DNA from: Providencia sp. R33
GTDB lineage: Bacteria > Pseudomonadota > Gammaproteobacteria > Enterobacterales > Enterobacteriaceae
DNA length: 64,000 bases
Reading direction: 5' to 3'
NCBI RefSeq assembly: GCF_019343475.1
Contig: NZ_CP072453.1
Coordinates: 558,001-622,000 of the forward strand
Shown: piece by piece, positions 8,651-17,014 of the stretch
How the letters are laid out: the number at the start of each line of letters is the position of its first letter
Numbering within the stretch: the stretch's first letter is position 1
The notes under the pieces: generated by a model
What the model saw: only the letters and a program-made list of their open reading frames with translations
Database searches by the model: none
Told to the model about the DNA's origin: nothing
Made by a program: the position numbers and the translations under genes

Positions 8651-8848
8651 ATGGAATATGAGAGTCTAACGTTAGAGGTTCAATTAAATTGGGATAAGGT
8701 TGTAGAAATTAATCAAGATAAAGGTGTTGATAATTTAGAGGCCGAACTATTTGGTTCAGATCTATCTCGCAACTTTATAGCTAAAATGCCTTTAGATGAT
8801 CTAATTGCAATATTAATTGAAGCTAGAGATACATTGAAGAAACAGTGA
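8651..8848 (+). CDS. Second predicted immunity protein (probably start-degraded)
   Basis: 65 residues from ATG 8651, homologous to the immunity protein at 7652-7888 over its full length. Homology extends upstream of this ATG: in-frame codons from 8615 read KDNKLELFFSSP, matching KNDFSVDFFSDS in the first copy. The position equivalent to its ATG is ATA (8612-8614), so the original start seems lost and the internal ATG without a clear ribosome site is the only standard one. It may be weakly expressed or non-functional. Confidence 0.5.
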   Translation: MEYESLTLEVQLNWDKVVEINQDKGVDNLEAELFGSDLSRNFIAKMPLDDLIAILIEARDTLKKQ

Positions 8849-8867
8849 GTCTCTAGCCTAGCAAGTA

Positions 8868-8895
8868 AAAGATCCCATTTTACTGGGATCTTCTT
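8868..8895 (+). terminator. Terminator after second immunity gene
   Basis: 9-bp stem AAGATCCCA/TGGGATCTT (8869-8877 with 8884-8892), loop TTTTAC, short T-containing tail. Confidence 0.7.
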
Positions 8896-8897
8896 AG

Positions 8898-9101
8898 TCG
8901 TCTTACTCACTCCTCAGCCAGCTGGATAATCAACAGTCCAGCTTGGCGCATCGAGTACAGACTCTGCCTATTACATGTTTAGTTGCACAACGGCTTCAAG
9001 CGAGTATTGAGGAAATACCTCAATCATTTCACAAAATGAAGATATCGGATGGCTGGTTGGTAGAAAAATTAAAGTCGTTGAATCTTAATAAGAAATATTA
9101 G
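8898..9101 (+). pseudogene. Decayed gene fragment upstream of the IS
   Basis: Open frame without a start, ending at TAG 9099-9101; its C-terminal part reads EEIPQSFHKMKISDGWLVEK and looks like the true end of a protein. I do not recognise the family. Part of its end (9066-9079) is repeated beyond the IS at 10347-10360. Interpreted as leftover coding DNA of the accessory island. Confidence 0.3.
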
Positions 9102-9196
9102 TGAAATAATAAAGGTTAATACATGAAAGTGTCCACTTCCCCTAAAATAAGACAGCTATAATTAGATTTTCTGCCCTAAAATTTGCAGAGGTCATG

Positions 9197-9467
9197 ATGA
9201 AAAAAAGCCCGTTTTACTGAAACTCAAATCGTTAATATTTTAAAACTCGCTGATTCTGGCATGAAAGTGGAAGATATTTGCCGCCAAAATGGGATCAGCA
9301 ACGCCACTTATTATAATTGGAAATCAAAGTATGGTGGTATGGAAGCTAATGATGTTAAACGATTAAAAGAGCTTGAAGATAAAAACGCAAAACTGAAAAA
9401 GCTCTTTGCGGAAGTTAGCCTTGAGAATCACGCAATGAAGGAGCTTTTCGCAAAAAAGGGTTGGTAG
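9197..9467 (+). pseudogene. IS3-family OrfA with a frameshift near its start
   Basis: Helix-turn-helix OrfA. The clean frame is 9261-9467 (VEDICRQNGISNATYYNWKS, then a Leu/Lys-rich zipper), and in-frame codons upstream encode ARFTETQIVNILKLADSGM, the usual OrfA start. The only plausible start (ATG 9197, AGAGG upstream) is out of frame by one base because the following A-run has seven A residues where six would fit. Either the element is defective or the run is corrected by slippage. Its 3' end overlaps orfB by 7 nt and holds the A6G slippery heptamer. Confidence 0.75.
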
Positions 9468-10306
9468 TGGCTGAAAAGAAATCCTGTGCTCAGTTATTAA
9501 AGGCCGCGGGTTTATCAGTCATTAAAGCGTGTAAACTCACATCGCAACCTCGCGCTTCGTTCTATCGAAAGACTCAAAACTGGTGTGAGAAAGATAAAAT
9601 CGTCATCGATGCCATACAATCCGTTTTAACGAAATCTCCACAGTCGGGATTCTGGAAATGTTATTTCCGACTGAGATTTCAAGGTTATCCTTTTAATCAT
9701 AAACGAATTTATCTCGTTTATTGTCGATTAGGATTGAATCTGAAACGCCGAATTAAAAAGGTGCTTCCGAAGCGTGAAAGAAGACCATTAGTAATAGAAA
9801 AAGTCCCGAATATTCAATGGGCATTGGATTTTATGCACGACAGTTTATATTGCGGCAAACGCTTCAGAACCCTCAATATTATTGATGAAGGTACGCGTGA
9901 ATGCTTAGCGATCGAGATTGATACATCATTATCGGCTAAACGTGTCATCAGGGTGCTTGACCGTTTAAAAATCGAAAGAGGATTACCAAAACAACTTCGA
10001 GTCGATAATGGTCCTGAACTCATTTTAGTTAACGTATTGAATTATTGTGAAGATAACCAAATTTTACTGTGCCATATTCAACCGGGAAAACCGCAACAAA
10101 ATGGGTTTATCGAGCGCTTTAATGGTTCGTTCCGTCGTGAATTTTTAAATGCGTATTTATTTGAATCGTTAAGCCAAGTGCGAGAGTTAGCGTGGTTTTG
10201 GCAGCAAGATTATAACCAAAATCGAACTCACGAAAGTTTAAATCACCTCCCACCGGAGGCCTATCGTCAACAATTAGAAAACTCTAAGTTGGTGTGTCTC
10301 AATTAA
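9461..10306 (+). CDS. IS3-family transposase OrfB (DDE integrase core)
   Basis: 281 residues, normally translated as the C-terminal part of an OrfAB fusion after -1 frameshifting at 9452-9458; the TTG at 9461 is only the formal start. The HTH_21-type segment (KSPQSGFWKCYFRLRFQGYPF) is followed by the rve/DDE core: first Asp in WALDFMHDSL, second in RVDNGPEL, Glu in NGFIERFNGSFRREFL. The C-terminal YNQNRTHESLNHLPPEAY is typical of IS407/IS3 OrfB. The length is full, so the catalytic part appears intact. Confidence 0.88.
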   Translation: MVVAEKKSCAQLLKAAGLSVIKACKLTSQPRASFYRKTQNWCEKDKIVIDAIQSVLTKSPQSGFWKCYFRLRFQGYPFNHKRIYLVYCRLGLNLKRRIKKVLPKRERRPLVIEKVPNIQWALDFMHDSLYCGKRFRTLNIIDEGTRECLAIEIDTSLSAKRVIRVLDRLKIERGLPKQLRVDNGPELILVNVLNYCEDNQILLCHIQPGKPQQNGFIERFNGSFRREFLNAYLFESLSQVRELAWFWQQDYNQNRTHESLNHLPPEAYRQQLENSKLVCLN

Positions 10307-10566
10307 TGGGGAGTGGACAAAAGCTTTGGGCGGATAGTTGAGAAAGAAATTAAAGTCGTTAAAGATTAGCTTTGAAACTGTAATTTAACGGGTTATCTTC
10401 TCGTTTGTCAGATTATTGATTATTTGCTTAGGCACTCCATAATCAGCACATTCATGGTGTACCTAAATCATTCACACTTATCAAGCTAACAGCGTACTTG
10501 ATCTGATTTGATAACTTCTTATGATACAGGCCATCGTTTATCATCTAGTTAAATAACTAAACCATC

Positions 10567-10920
10567 ATGCAACTAAAACCGACTGCAATTTTAATTCACG
10601 TACCTGATGTTCAAGCAGGGCTGGCTTGGTATCAACGGGCATTTCCTCAAGCTATTGCTGAATATTTACCGGAATTTGACTTTACCTTATTGCATGTGGG
10701 GGACTTCACGATAGAAGTGGTGCAAGCGGATGAAAAAGTCAGTGAAGGTAAAAAAGGAACTGTGCTGTATTGGCAGGTAGACAATTTTGCTTTGGCGTTT
10801 GAGCACTTTACTCAGTTAGGGGCTAAGTTGTATCGTGGGCCGATGTTAATAGATGGTAACAAGCAAATGTGTCAGTTCGTTGATCCCTTCGGAAACCTGC
10901 TTGGAATAAAAGGCCAATAA
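10567..10920 (+). CDS. VOC-superfamily (glyoxalase/bleomycin-resistance-like) protein
   Basis: 117 residues with the paired beta-alpha-beta-beta-beta modules of the vicinal oxygen chelate fold: AILIHVPDVQAGLAWYQRAF at the start, QFVDPFGNLLGIKG at the end. The substrate is unknown; the sequence lacks any hallmark that would separate a lyase from an antibiotic-binding protein. It lies between the IS and the acnB promoter, with no clear Shine-Dalgarno sequence before ATG 10567, so the start or expression level is uncertain. It may be the last gene of the accessory island. Confidence 0.8.
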   Translation: MQLKPTAILIHVPDVQAGLAWYQRAFPQAIAEYLPEFDFTLLHVGDFTIEVVQADEKVSEGKKGTVLYWQVDNFALAFEHFTQLGAKLYRGPMLIDGNKQMCQFVDPFGNLLGIKGQ

Positions 10921-11361
10921 AATCAATTAAATCCTTTAAGTTGATTAAAACCAATCGCAATGATTTACCTTATCAATTAGTAATGTAAATAAAATTGCGA
11001 TAATAAATATAATTTGTGATACCTGAAGGAAAAAGCCACAAAAGAGGGTGCTTTACTCAGCAAAATGCATTATAAAAAGTATGGTTTTTTCAGCTTTTTA
11101 TGATGATTTATAGTCTCTTAAGCTAAAAAATAACCCGTAATTAAGTGTTAAGGCATGAAGTTAGTAGATAAATGTTACTTTCTTGTGAATGAATTAACAT
11201 TACGTTTAAATTCTGCTATGCTGAGAGCCCGAAGCTGGACATAATTTTACCGCCATTGAGATTATGCGAGCAAATTCCTCTGACCTGGCACCGGATGATA
11301 ATTTTGTCAATAAGGTGCAGACAGCCGGGTATATAAATAACAAAGAAGCGAGGAGAACGTC
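10921..11361 (+). promoter_or_regulatory. acnB upstream region and leader
   Basis: 441 bp without a gene. The proximal 100 bp are GC-richer and include interrupted complementary segments (GCACC near 11290 with GGTGC near 11315), so a structured 5' leader is likely. A TTTGTGAT half-site near 11010 recalls a CRP half-site, but no partner half is visible. No exact promoter is called. Confidence 0.4.
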
Positions 11362-13959
11362 GTGCTAGAAGAATACCGTAAGCACGTAGCCGAGCGTGCC
11401 GCTCAAGGGATTGTCCCTAAGCCATTAGATGCGTCACAAGTAGCTGCACTGGTAGAGTTACTGAAAAACCCACCCAAAGGTGAAGAAGATTTCTTGTTAG
11501 ACCTGCTGACCAACCGCGTCCCCCCTGGTGTTGACGAAGCAGCGTACGTAAAAGCTGGATTTTTAGCCGCTATCGCAAAAGGCGAAACTTCCTCCCCTCT
11601 GATCTCCCCTGAAAAAGCGATTGAACTGCTTGGTACTATGCAGGGTGGATATAATATCCATGCACTGATTGAAGCGCTGGATGATGCTAAATTAGCCCCT
11701 ATCGCGGCAAAAGCCCTTTCCCACACTTTATTAATGTTCGATAACTTCTACGATGTAGAAGAAAAAGCGAAAGCTGGGAATGCACACGCGAAACAAGTTA
11801 TTGAATCATGGGCAGATGCCGAGTGGTTTAAACAACGCCCTGCATTAGCCGAAAAAATGACCGTCACCGTATTTAAAGTGACAGGCGAAACCAATACTGA
11901 TGACTTATCACCTGCACCAGATGCATGGTCACGCCCAGACATTCCTCTGCATGCGTTAGCGATGCTGAAAAATGCCCGTGAAGGTATTGAGCCAGATGAT
12001 GCGGGTAACGTTGGACCAATCAAACAAATCGAAGCACTGAACAAAAAAGGCTTCCCACTGGCGTATGTCGGTGATGTTGTTGGTACAGGTTCTTCACGTA
12101 AATCTGCAACCAACTCCGTACTGTGGTTTATGGGCGATGATATCCCATTCGTCCCGAACAAACGCGGCGGTGGTGTGGTTTTAGGTGGCAAAATTGCGCC
12201 AATCTTCTTTAATACAATGGAAGATGCGGGTGCGCTGCCAATTGAAGTGGATGTATCTAAACTGAACATGGGTGATGTCATTGATATCTATCCATTTAAA
12301 GGTGAAGTTCGCAACCACGAAACCAATGAATTACTCGAAACGTTTGAATTAAAAACTGACGTGCTGATTGACGAAGTGCGTGCAGGTGGTCGTATTCCAC
12401 TGATCATCGGTCGTGGTTTAACCAGCAAAGCGCGTGAGTCATTAGGTTTAGAAGCAACTGACGTCTTCCGTCATGCGAAATCTGTTGCACAAAGCAATCG
12501 TGGTTTCTCATTAGCACAGAAAATGGTTGGTCGCGCTTGTGGACGCCCAGGTATTCGCCCAGGTGAATACTGTGAGCCAAAAATGACCTCTGTCGGTTCG
12601 CAAGATACGACGGGCCCAATGACACGTGATGAGTTAAAAGACTTAGCGTGCTTAGGCTTCTCTGCGGATTTAGTGATGCAGTCATTCTGCCACACTGCGG
12701 CATATCCAAAACCTGTTGACGTAACAACTCACCACACATTACCTGATTTCATCATGAACCGTGGTGGTGTTTCTCTGCGTCCGGGGGATGGTATTATCCA
12801 CTCGTGGTTAAACCGTATGTTGTTACCTGATACCGTTGGTACGGGTGGTGACTCTCATACTCGTTTCCCAATCGGTATTTCGTTCCCTGCGGGTTCTGGT
12901 CTGGTGGCGTTTGCTGCGGCAACAGGGGTTATGCCACTGGATATGCCAGAATCTGTATTGGTGCGCTTTAAAGGTGAAATGCAGCCGGGTATCACGTTAC
13001 GTGATCTTGTACATGCTATCCCATTATATGCGATTAAAGATGGCCTTCTGACGGTTGAGAAAAAAGGGAAGAAAAACATTTTCTCTGGTCGTATTTTAGA
13101 AATCGAAGGTCTGCCAGAACTGAAAGTTGAACAAGCGTTTGAATTAGCGGATGCCTCTGCTGAGCGTTCAGCCGCAGGTTGTACGATCAAACTGGATAAA
13201 GCGCCAATCACAGAGTACCTGCAATCTAACATCGTCCTATTAAAATGGATGATCGCAGAAGGCTACGGCGACCGTCGTACTATCGAACGTCGTATTAAAG
13301 GCATGGAAAGTTGGTTAGCGGACCCGCAACTGCTTGAAGGTGATGCAGATGCGGAATATGCAGCTGTAATTGAAATCGATTTAAATGATATCAAAGAGCC
13401 AATTCTGTGTGCGCCAAATGACCCAGATGATGCACGTTTACTGTCTGATGTTCAAAACGAGAAAATCGATGAAGTGTTTATCGGTTCTTGTATGACTAAC
13501 ATCGGTCACTTCCGTGCCGCAGGTAAGTTATTAGACTCGCATAAAGGCCAATTACCAACACGTTTATGGGTTGCTCCGCCAACGAAGATGGACGCAGCAC
13601 AATTAACGGAAGAAGGTTATTACAGCGTATTTGGTAAGAGCGGGGCACGTATTGAAGTCCCAGGCTGTTCACTGTGTATGGGTAACCAAGCACGTGTGGC
13701 AGATGGCGCTACTGTCGTTTCGACCTCAACGCGTAACTTCCCGAACCGTTTAGGGACTGGAGCGAATGTGTACCTTGCATCCGCTGAGTTAGCGGCTGTT
13801 GCATCACTGTTAGGTCGTTTACCAACCCCTGCTGAATACCTGCAATATATGGACAAAGTGGATGAAACCGCGGCAGATACTTACCGCTATCTGAACTTTG
13901 ACCAGTTATCACAATATACTGAAAAAGCTGATGGTGTGATTTTCCAAACCGCAGTCTAA
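11362..13959 (+). CDS. acnB: Aconitate hydratase B
   Basis: Main TCA-cycle aconitase, also acting on 2-methyl-cis-aconitate of the methylcitrate cycle (prpBCD lie at the other end of the window). The 865 residues have the same length as E. coli AcnB and align without obvious gaps. The N-terminal HEAT-like and swivel domains come first, which is the AcnB order; the [4Fe-4S] cysteines are in IGSCMTNIGHF (near 710) and PGCSLCMGN (near 769 and 772). The start is GTG 11362 with AGGAG 6 bp upstream; the protein then begins MLEEYRKHVAERAAQG as expected. A structured 3' UTR follows. Confidence 0.98.
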   Translation: MLEEYRKHVAERAAQGIVPKPLDASQVAALVELLKNPPKGEEDFLLDLLTNRVPPGVDEAAYVKAGFLAAIAKGETSSPLISPEKAIELLGTMQGGYNIHALIEALDDAKLAPIAAKALSHTLLMFDNFYDVEEKAKAGNAHAKQVIESWADAEWFKQRPALAEKMTVTVFKVTGETNTDDLSPAPDAWSRPDIPLHALAMLKNAREGIEPDDAGNVGPIKQIEALNKKGFPLAYVGDVVGTGSSRKSATNSVLWFMGDDIPFVPNKRGGGVVLGGKIAPIFFNTMEDAGALPIEVDVSKLNMGDVIDIYPFKGEVRNHETNELLETFELKTDVLIDEVRAGGRIPLIIGRGLTSKARESLGLEATDVFRHAKSVAQSNRGFSLAQKMVGRACGRPGIRPGEYCEPKMTSVGSQDTTGPMTRDELKDLACLGFSADLVMQSFCHTAAYPKPVDVTTHHTLPDFIMNRGGVSLRPGDGIIHSWLNRMLLPDTVGTGGDSHTRFPIGISFPAGSGLVAFAAATGVMPLDMPESVLVRFKGEMQPGITLRDLVHAIPLYAIKDGLLTVEKKGKKNIFSGRILEIEGLPELKVEQAFELADASAERSAAGCTIKLDKAPITEYLQSNIVLLKWMIAEGYGDRRTIERRIKGMESWLADPQLLEGDADAEYAAVIEIDLNDIKEPILCAPNDPDDARLLSDVQNEKIDEVFIGSCMTNIGHFRAAGKLLDSHKGQLPTRLWVAPPTKMDAAQLTEEGYYSVFGKSGARIEVPGCSLCMGNQARVADGATVVSTSTRNFPNRLGTGANVYLASAELAAVASLLGRLPTPAEYLQYMDKVDETAADTYRYLNFDQLSQYTEKADGVIFQTAV

Positions 13960-13978
13960 TTCATTATTTTGGTAATGA

Positions 13979-14003
13979 TGAGGCCTCTACAAACAGAGGC
14001 CTT
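13979..14003 (+). terminator. First copy of a duplicated hairpin in the acnB 3' UTR
   Basis: GAGGCCTCT-ACAAAC-AGAGGCCTT hairpin starting 19 bp after the acnB stop, but without a T-run (TTAGG follows). The same 25 bp recur exactly at 14142-14166 with TTTTTT, so this copy may be a read-through or mRNA-stabilising stem. Confidence 0.6.
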
Positions 14004-14012
14004 AGGTTGTTA

Positions 14013-14081
14013 ACAAAGCAGGATAAAAGCGTGGTTTTTCCTGCTTTGTGTTATCAGCCGAAAATCAAGGAATTGATTTTC
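14013..14081 (+). other. Two further stem-loops in the acnB 3' UTR
   Basis: Stem ACAAAGCAGGA/TCCTGCTTTGT (14013-14023 with 14039-14049), then a perfect 9-bp stem GAAAATCAA/TTGATTTTC with a GGAA loop (14060-14068 with 14073-14081). In E. coli, apo-AcnB is reported to bind 3'-UTR stem-loops of its own mRNA; these are candidates for the same role. Confidence 0.5.
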
Positions 14082-14141
14082 CTTAGTCTTTTTCAAAACC
14101 TATCCAACCTACAGCCAAACCTAATCGGTTTGCCAGTAGTC

Positions 14142-14171
14142 TGAGGCCTCTACAAACAGAGGCCTTTTTTA
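14142..14171 (+). terminator. Second copy of the acnB terminator hairpin (functional type)
   Basis: Exact repeat of 13979-14003 (stem GAGGCCTCT/AGAGGCCT) now followed by TTTTTT. It sits between convergent acnB and the VOC gene at 14176 and probably ends the acnB transcript. Confidence 0.85.
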
Positions 14172-14175
14172 TGCT

Positions 14176-14553
14176 TTAAAGATATTCAGAAATCTCAATC
14201 AGGTTTAAATCCACATCACGTAAATAGATAGATAGGATTGGCCCCATTGCTCCTGTTCGTTTCACGGGGCCTTCGATAATTTCTACACCTTGCTGTTGAA
14301 TATGCGACTGAACTTCAGCGAGAGGGATATCGCTGATAAAACACAAATCTAACGCACCGGGTACAGGTAAATGTGCTTTAGGTTCAAATTCTTTGCCATA
14401 CTGATGAATATTGATTTTTTGCTGGCCAAATTGCAGAGCATAACGCTGCTCGCCAAAGGTTATGACCTGCATTTTTAAAACGCGTTGGTAAAAATCTAGG
14501 CAGGCGTCTAATTGTGTTGTCGTGAGGACAATATGGTCTAAGCGATTGATCAT
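14176..14553 (-). CDS. VOC-family protein, STM3117-like
   Basis: 125 residues from MINRLDHIVLTTTQLD; AGGAG lies 6 bp before this ATG, so the upstream in-frame Met (14574) is not used here. VOC fold with FYQRVLKMQVITFGEQRYALQFGQQKINIHQ and a C-terminal RDVDLNLIEISEYL. The family is often annotated as virulence protein STM3117 or lactoylglutathione-lyase-like; the substrate is not established from sequence. Transcribed towards acnB, sharing the 14142-14171 hairpin region. Confidence 0.82.
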   Translation of the reverse strand: MINRLDHIVLTTTQLDACLDFYQRVLKMQVITFGEQRYALQFGQQKINIHQYGKEFEPKAHLPVPGALDLCFISDIPLAEVQSHIQQQGVEIIEGPVKRTGAMGPILSIYLRDVDLNLIEISEYL

Positions 14554-14733
14554 CGAGACTCCTATTTCGTACATTCACATTATTTGCATTAATTTTAAGC
14601 AAGTTTTATCGAGTATGCGTTGAAATTTATGCCTTTATTGAAATATCTCAGAATAGGCGTTAATACCTCTCAACAAACCTAATTATCTCGCGTTATACTG
14701 AGCATAATGACGCAAAGAGTAGAGGTATTGCAT

Positions 14734-15099
14734 ATGGACTACCAATTTTTCCAAGATATTACCGGAGTTATCTCCGCAAAATTCTCGATGGATCATGAGG
14801 CGATTGGATATTGGCTAAATGAAGAGGTTAAAAACGACCTTAGTCTGCTCGATACTATCGAAGAAAACTACGAAAAGTTAAAAGGCAGCGAAAATCAGTG
14901 GGAGCTGATTGGGCACGAATATACGCTACTGCTTGATGATGAAGAAGTGATGATTAAAGCTAACCAATTATCGTGTGAAACTGAGGGGCTCGAAGAAGGA
15001 ATGAGCTACTATGATAATGAAAGTGTTGCTTTTTGTGGTATTGATGACTTCCTATTAATGTTAAAAGACTATCGTGTTTTTGTTATCGAAAACCGATAA
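14734..15099 (+). CDS. yacL: YacL family protein
   Basis: 121-residue acidic protein of unknown function matching E. coli YacL (MDYQFFQDITGVISAKFSMD..., GHEYTLLLDDEEVMIKANQL, EEGMSYYDNESVAFCGIDDF). The start at 14734 is chosen because homology begins there and AGAGG precedes it by 8 bp; an ATG at 14707 would add nine unrelated residues. In E. coli yacL also follows acnB, so this is the end of the lpd-acnB chromosomal block; mscS, which belongs to another block in E. coli, comes next. Confidence 0.93.
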   Translation: MDYQFFQDITGVISAKFSMDHEAIGYWLNEEVKNDLSLLDTIEENYEKLKGSENQWELIGHEYTLLLDDEEVMIKANQLSCETEGLEEGMSYYDNESVAFCGIDDFLLMLKDYRVFVIENR

Positions 15100-15240
15100 A
15101 TACATTTTTTTTAGTGATAAGTTTTGTGTTTTAACAAATTATCGCTATTATTTTCAGTGTGAAACTAGCGATTTAACGTTCTAGTTAAAACGGTCTAGCA
15201 GAAATTTATTTTTGATAACAAAAGCGAAAGGAACACACAT

Positions 15241-16107
15241 ATGAATACTGATGATGTTACAGGTGCGTTGAATGATGCAACGAATTGGTTTGTCGCAAAC
15301 CAAGATCTGTTAGTCCAGTATGTGGTGAATATTGTTTCTGCCATTGTCATCCTGATTGTCGGTATGATGATTGCGAAATGGGTTGGCCGCGGTTTACACC
15401 GTGTAATGACCATGAAAGGTATTGACACAACCGTCAGTGACTTTTTATCGGCGATTGCGCGCTATACCATTGTTGCATTTACCTTAATTGCCGTTTTAGG
15501 CAAAATTGGTGTTCAAACGGCTTCTGTTATTGCGGTGATGGGTGCGGCAGGTTTAGCGGTTGGTTTAGCATTACAAAATTCACTGGGTAACTTTGCCGCA
15601 GGTGTATTGCTGGTGGTATTTAGACCACTTAAAGCAGGGGAATATGTGACAATTGGTGCTGTTGAAGGTACCGTACAAAACGTGCAAATTTTCTCAACGA
15701 CGCTAAGAACTGGGGATGACCGCATTATTGTGATCCCAAATGGTAAAATCATTGCAGACAACATTATTAACGTCTCGCGTGAGCCAAACCGCCGTCGTGA
15801 TATTATCGTTGGTGTTGCTTATGATTCTGACATTGATGTTGTGAAGAAAGTATTAGGTGACATTGTTGCTGCTGACCCGCGCATTCAACATGATAAAGGT
15901 GTGACTATCCGCCTTAATGAAATGGGCCCGTCGACTTTAAACTATTTGGTACGTTACTGGACAACCAATGGCGATACTTGGGCGGTGTATTGGGATCTTA
16001 TGGAAAACTTCAAACGTGCGTTAGACAAGCACAATATTGGTATTCCGTTCCCACAAATGGATGTACATCTACATAAACAAGGTTCAGAAGCCCATAAAAT
16101 TCAATAA
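15241..16107 (+). CDS. mscS: Small-conductance mechanosensitive channel
   Basis: Inner-membrane heptameric channel that opens under membrane tension and releases solutes on hypo-osmotic shock. 288 residues: three N-terminal membrane helices (about 28-50, 70-90, 95-127), the last being the Ala/Gly-patterned pore helix (GAAGLAVGLALQNSLGNFAAG), then the beta domain (YVTIGAVEGTVQNVQIFSTTLRTGDDRIIVIPNG) and a cytoplasmic alpha/beta cage. Full length compared with E. coli MscS (286). Preceded by GAAAGGAA and followed by its own terminator. Confidence 0.97.
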   Translation: MNTDDVTGALNDATNWFVANQDLLVQYVVNIVSAIVILIVGMMIAKWVGRGLHRVMTMKGIDTTVSDFLSAIARYTIVAFTLIAVLGKIGVQTASVIAVMGAAGLAVGLALQNSLGNFAAGVLLVVFRPLKAGEYVTIGAVEGTVQNVQIFSTTLRTGDDRIIVIPNGKIIADNIINVSREPNRRRDIIVGVAYDSDIDVVKKVLGDIVAADPRIQHDKGVTIRLNEMGPSTLNYLVRYWTTNGDTWAVYWDLMENFKRALDKHNIGIPFPQMDVHLHKQGSEAHKIQ

Positions 16108-16130
16108 ACGAATTTTTAATTAGATTTAAT

Positions 16131-16160
16131 AAAATAGCGCTATTTATGGCGCTATTTTTG
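16131..16160 (+). terminator. Terminator after mscS
   Basis: 9-bp stem AAATAGCGC/GCGCTATTT (16132-16140 with 16149-16157) and a TTTTT run. Confidence 0.88.
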
Positions 16161-16285
16161 TCTCTGCATTACCCTGCGGTTATATAAGTCTAGCTTATGA
16201 CCTATTAGAGTTAATCATTTCCACTAATAATTTTTTCTCGTTACTATTTGCGTATACAAATTGAATAATTATTAGGATTTTTTGC

Positions 16286-16918
16286 ATGTTTATAACGTAT
16301 TTTCAGGGGGCGCTTCTTGGTGCAGCGATGATTTTACCGCTAGGGCCACAAAACGCCTTTGTTTTACAACAAGGCAGCCGCAAACAGTTTCATATGATGA
16401 GTGCATTTCTATGCGCTTTAAGTGATACCGTGTTAATTATTGGTGGGGTATTTGGTGGAAGCGCGCTATTAAGCCAATCTGAAATATTGATGCAGTTAAT
16501 TACATGGGCAGGGGTTATTTTTTTGGCATGTTATGGTTATGGCGCATTTCGCACCGCACTCAGCCCAGATGATGTGGTCTTACAAGCTGAAAATAAAGTG
16601 ATTACCCGCTGGAAAGTGATTGTGACGCTATTTGCCGTCACATGGTTAAACCCGCATGTGTATTTAGACACTTTTGTCGTGCTTGGTAGTGTGGGAGGGC
16701 AATTAGAAAGCCAGTTACGGCCTTGGTTTACGGCGGGGGCGCTGACGGCATCATTTGTTTGGTTCTTTGCTTTAGCGATTTTAGCCGCATGGTTTTCGCC
16801 TGTGCTTAATAAGCCGCGTTCACAGCGAATTATCAACGTTTTTGTGGGAAGCGTGATGTGGTTTATTGCATTTCAATTGGCAATACAAGGGCTTAAAGGA
16901 TTAGGGTTAATATCCTAA
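16286..16918 (+). CDS. argO: Arginine exporter (LysE family)
   Basis: 210-residue inner-membrane exporter of L-arginine and canavanine. LysE/RhtB fold with about six hydrophobic segments and the signature GAAMILPLGPQNAFVLQQG at the N-terminus and AVTWLNPHVYLDTFVVLGS in the middle, both conserved in ArgO. Its activator gene argP lies 0.9 kb downstream on the other strand, with yggE between, as in E. coli. Transcription is probably ArgP-dependent through the 16161-16285 region, though I cannot pin the operator. Confidence 0.95.
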   Translation: MFITYFQGALLGAAMILPLGPQNAFVLQQGSRKQFHMMSAFLCALSDTVLIIGGVFGGSALLSQSEILMQLITWAGVIFLACYGYGAFRTALSPDDVVLQAENKVITRWKVIVTLFAVTWLNPHVYLDTFVVLGSVGGQLESQLRPWFTAGALTASFVWFFALAILAAWFSPVLNKPRSQRIINVFVGSVMWFIAFQLAIQGLKGLGLIS

Positions 16919-17014
16919 TAGCAACATAACCTCAACGGAATGATAAATACTGTGAATTTCTCATTATTCTGATCTGCACTTTTTTTATGATGTGTTACTG
17001 TTAATTTGTACTCG

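Larger units (their letters stand above)
9130..10319 (+). mobile_element. Complete IS3-family insertion sequence, IS407-type
   Basis: 1,190-bp element with imperfect terminal inverted repeats: left end TGTCCACTTCCCCTAAAATA (from 9130), right end (reverse complement from 10319) TGTCCACTCCCCATTAATTG. It is flanked by a 4-bp direct repeat AAAG (9126-9129 and 10320-10323), the target duplication length typical of the IS407 group. It encodes orfA and orfB with an in-phase A AAA AAG slippery site (9452-9458) for the -1 frameshift that makes the transposase. Identical flanking duplications suggest a fairly recent insertion. Confidence 0.9.
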
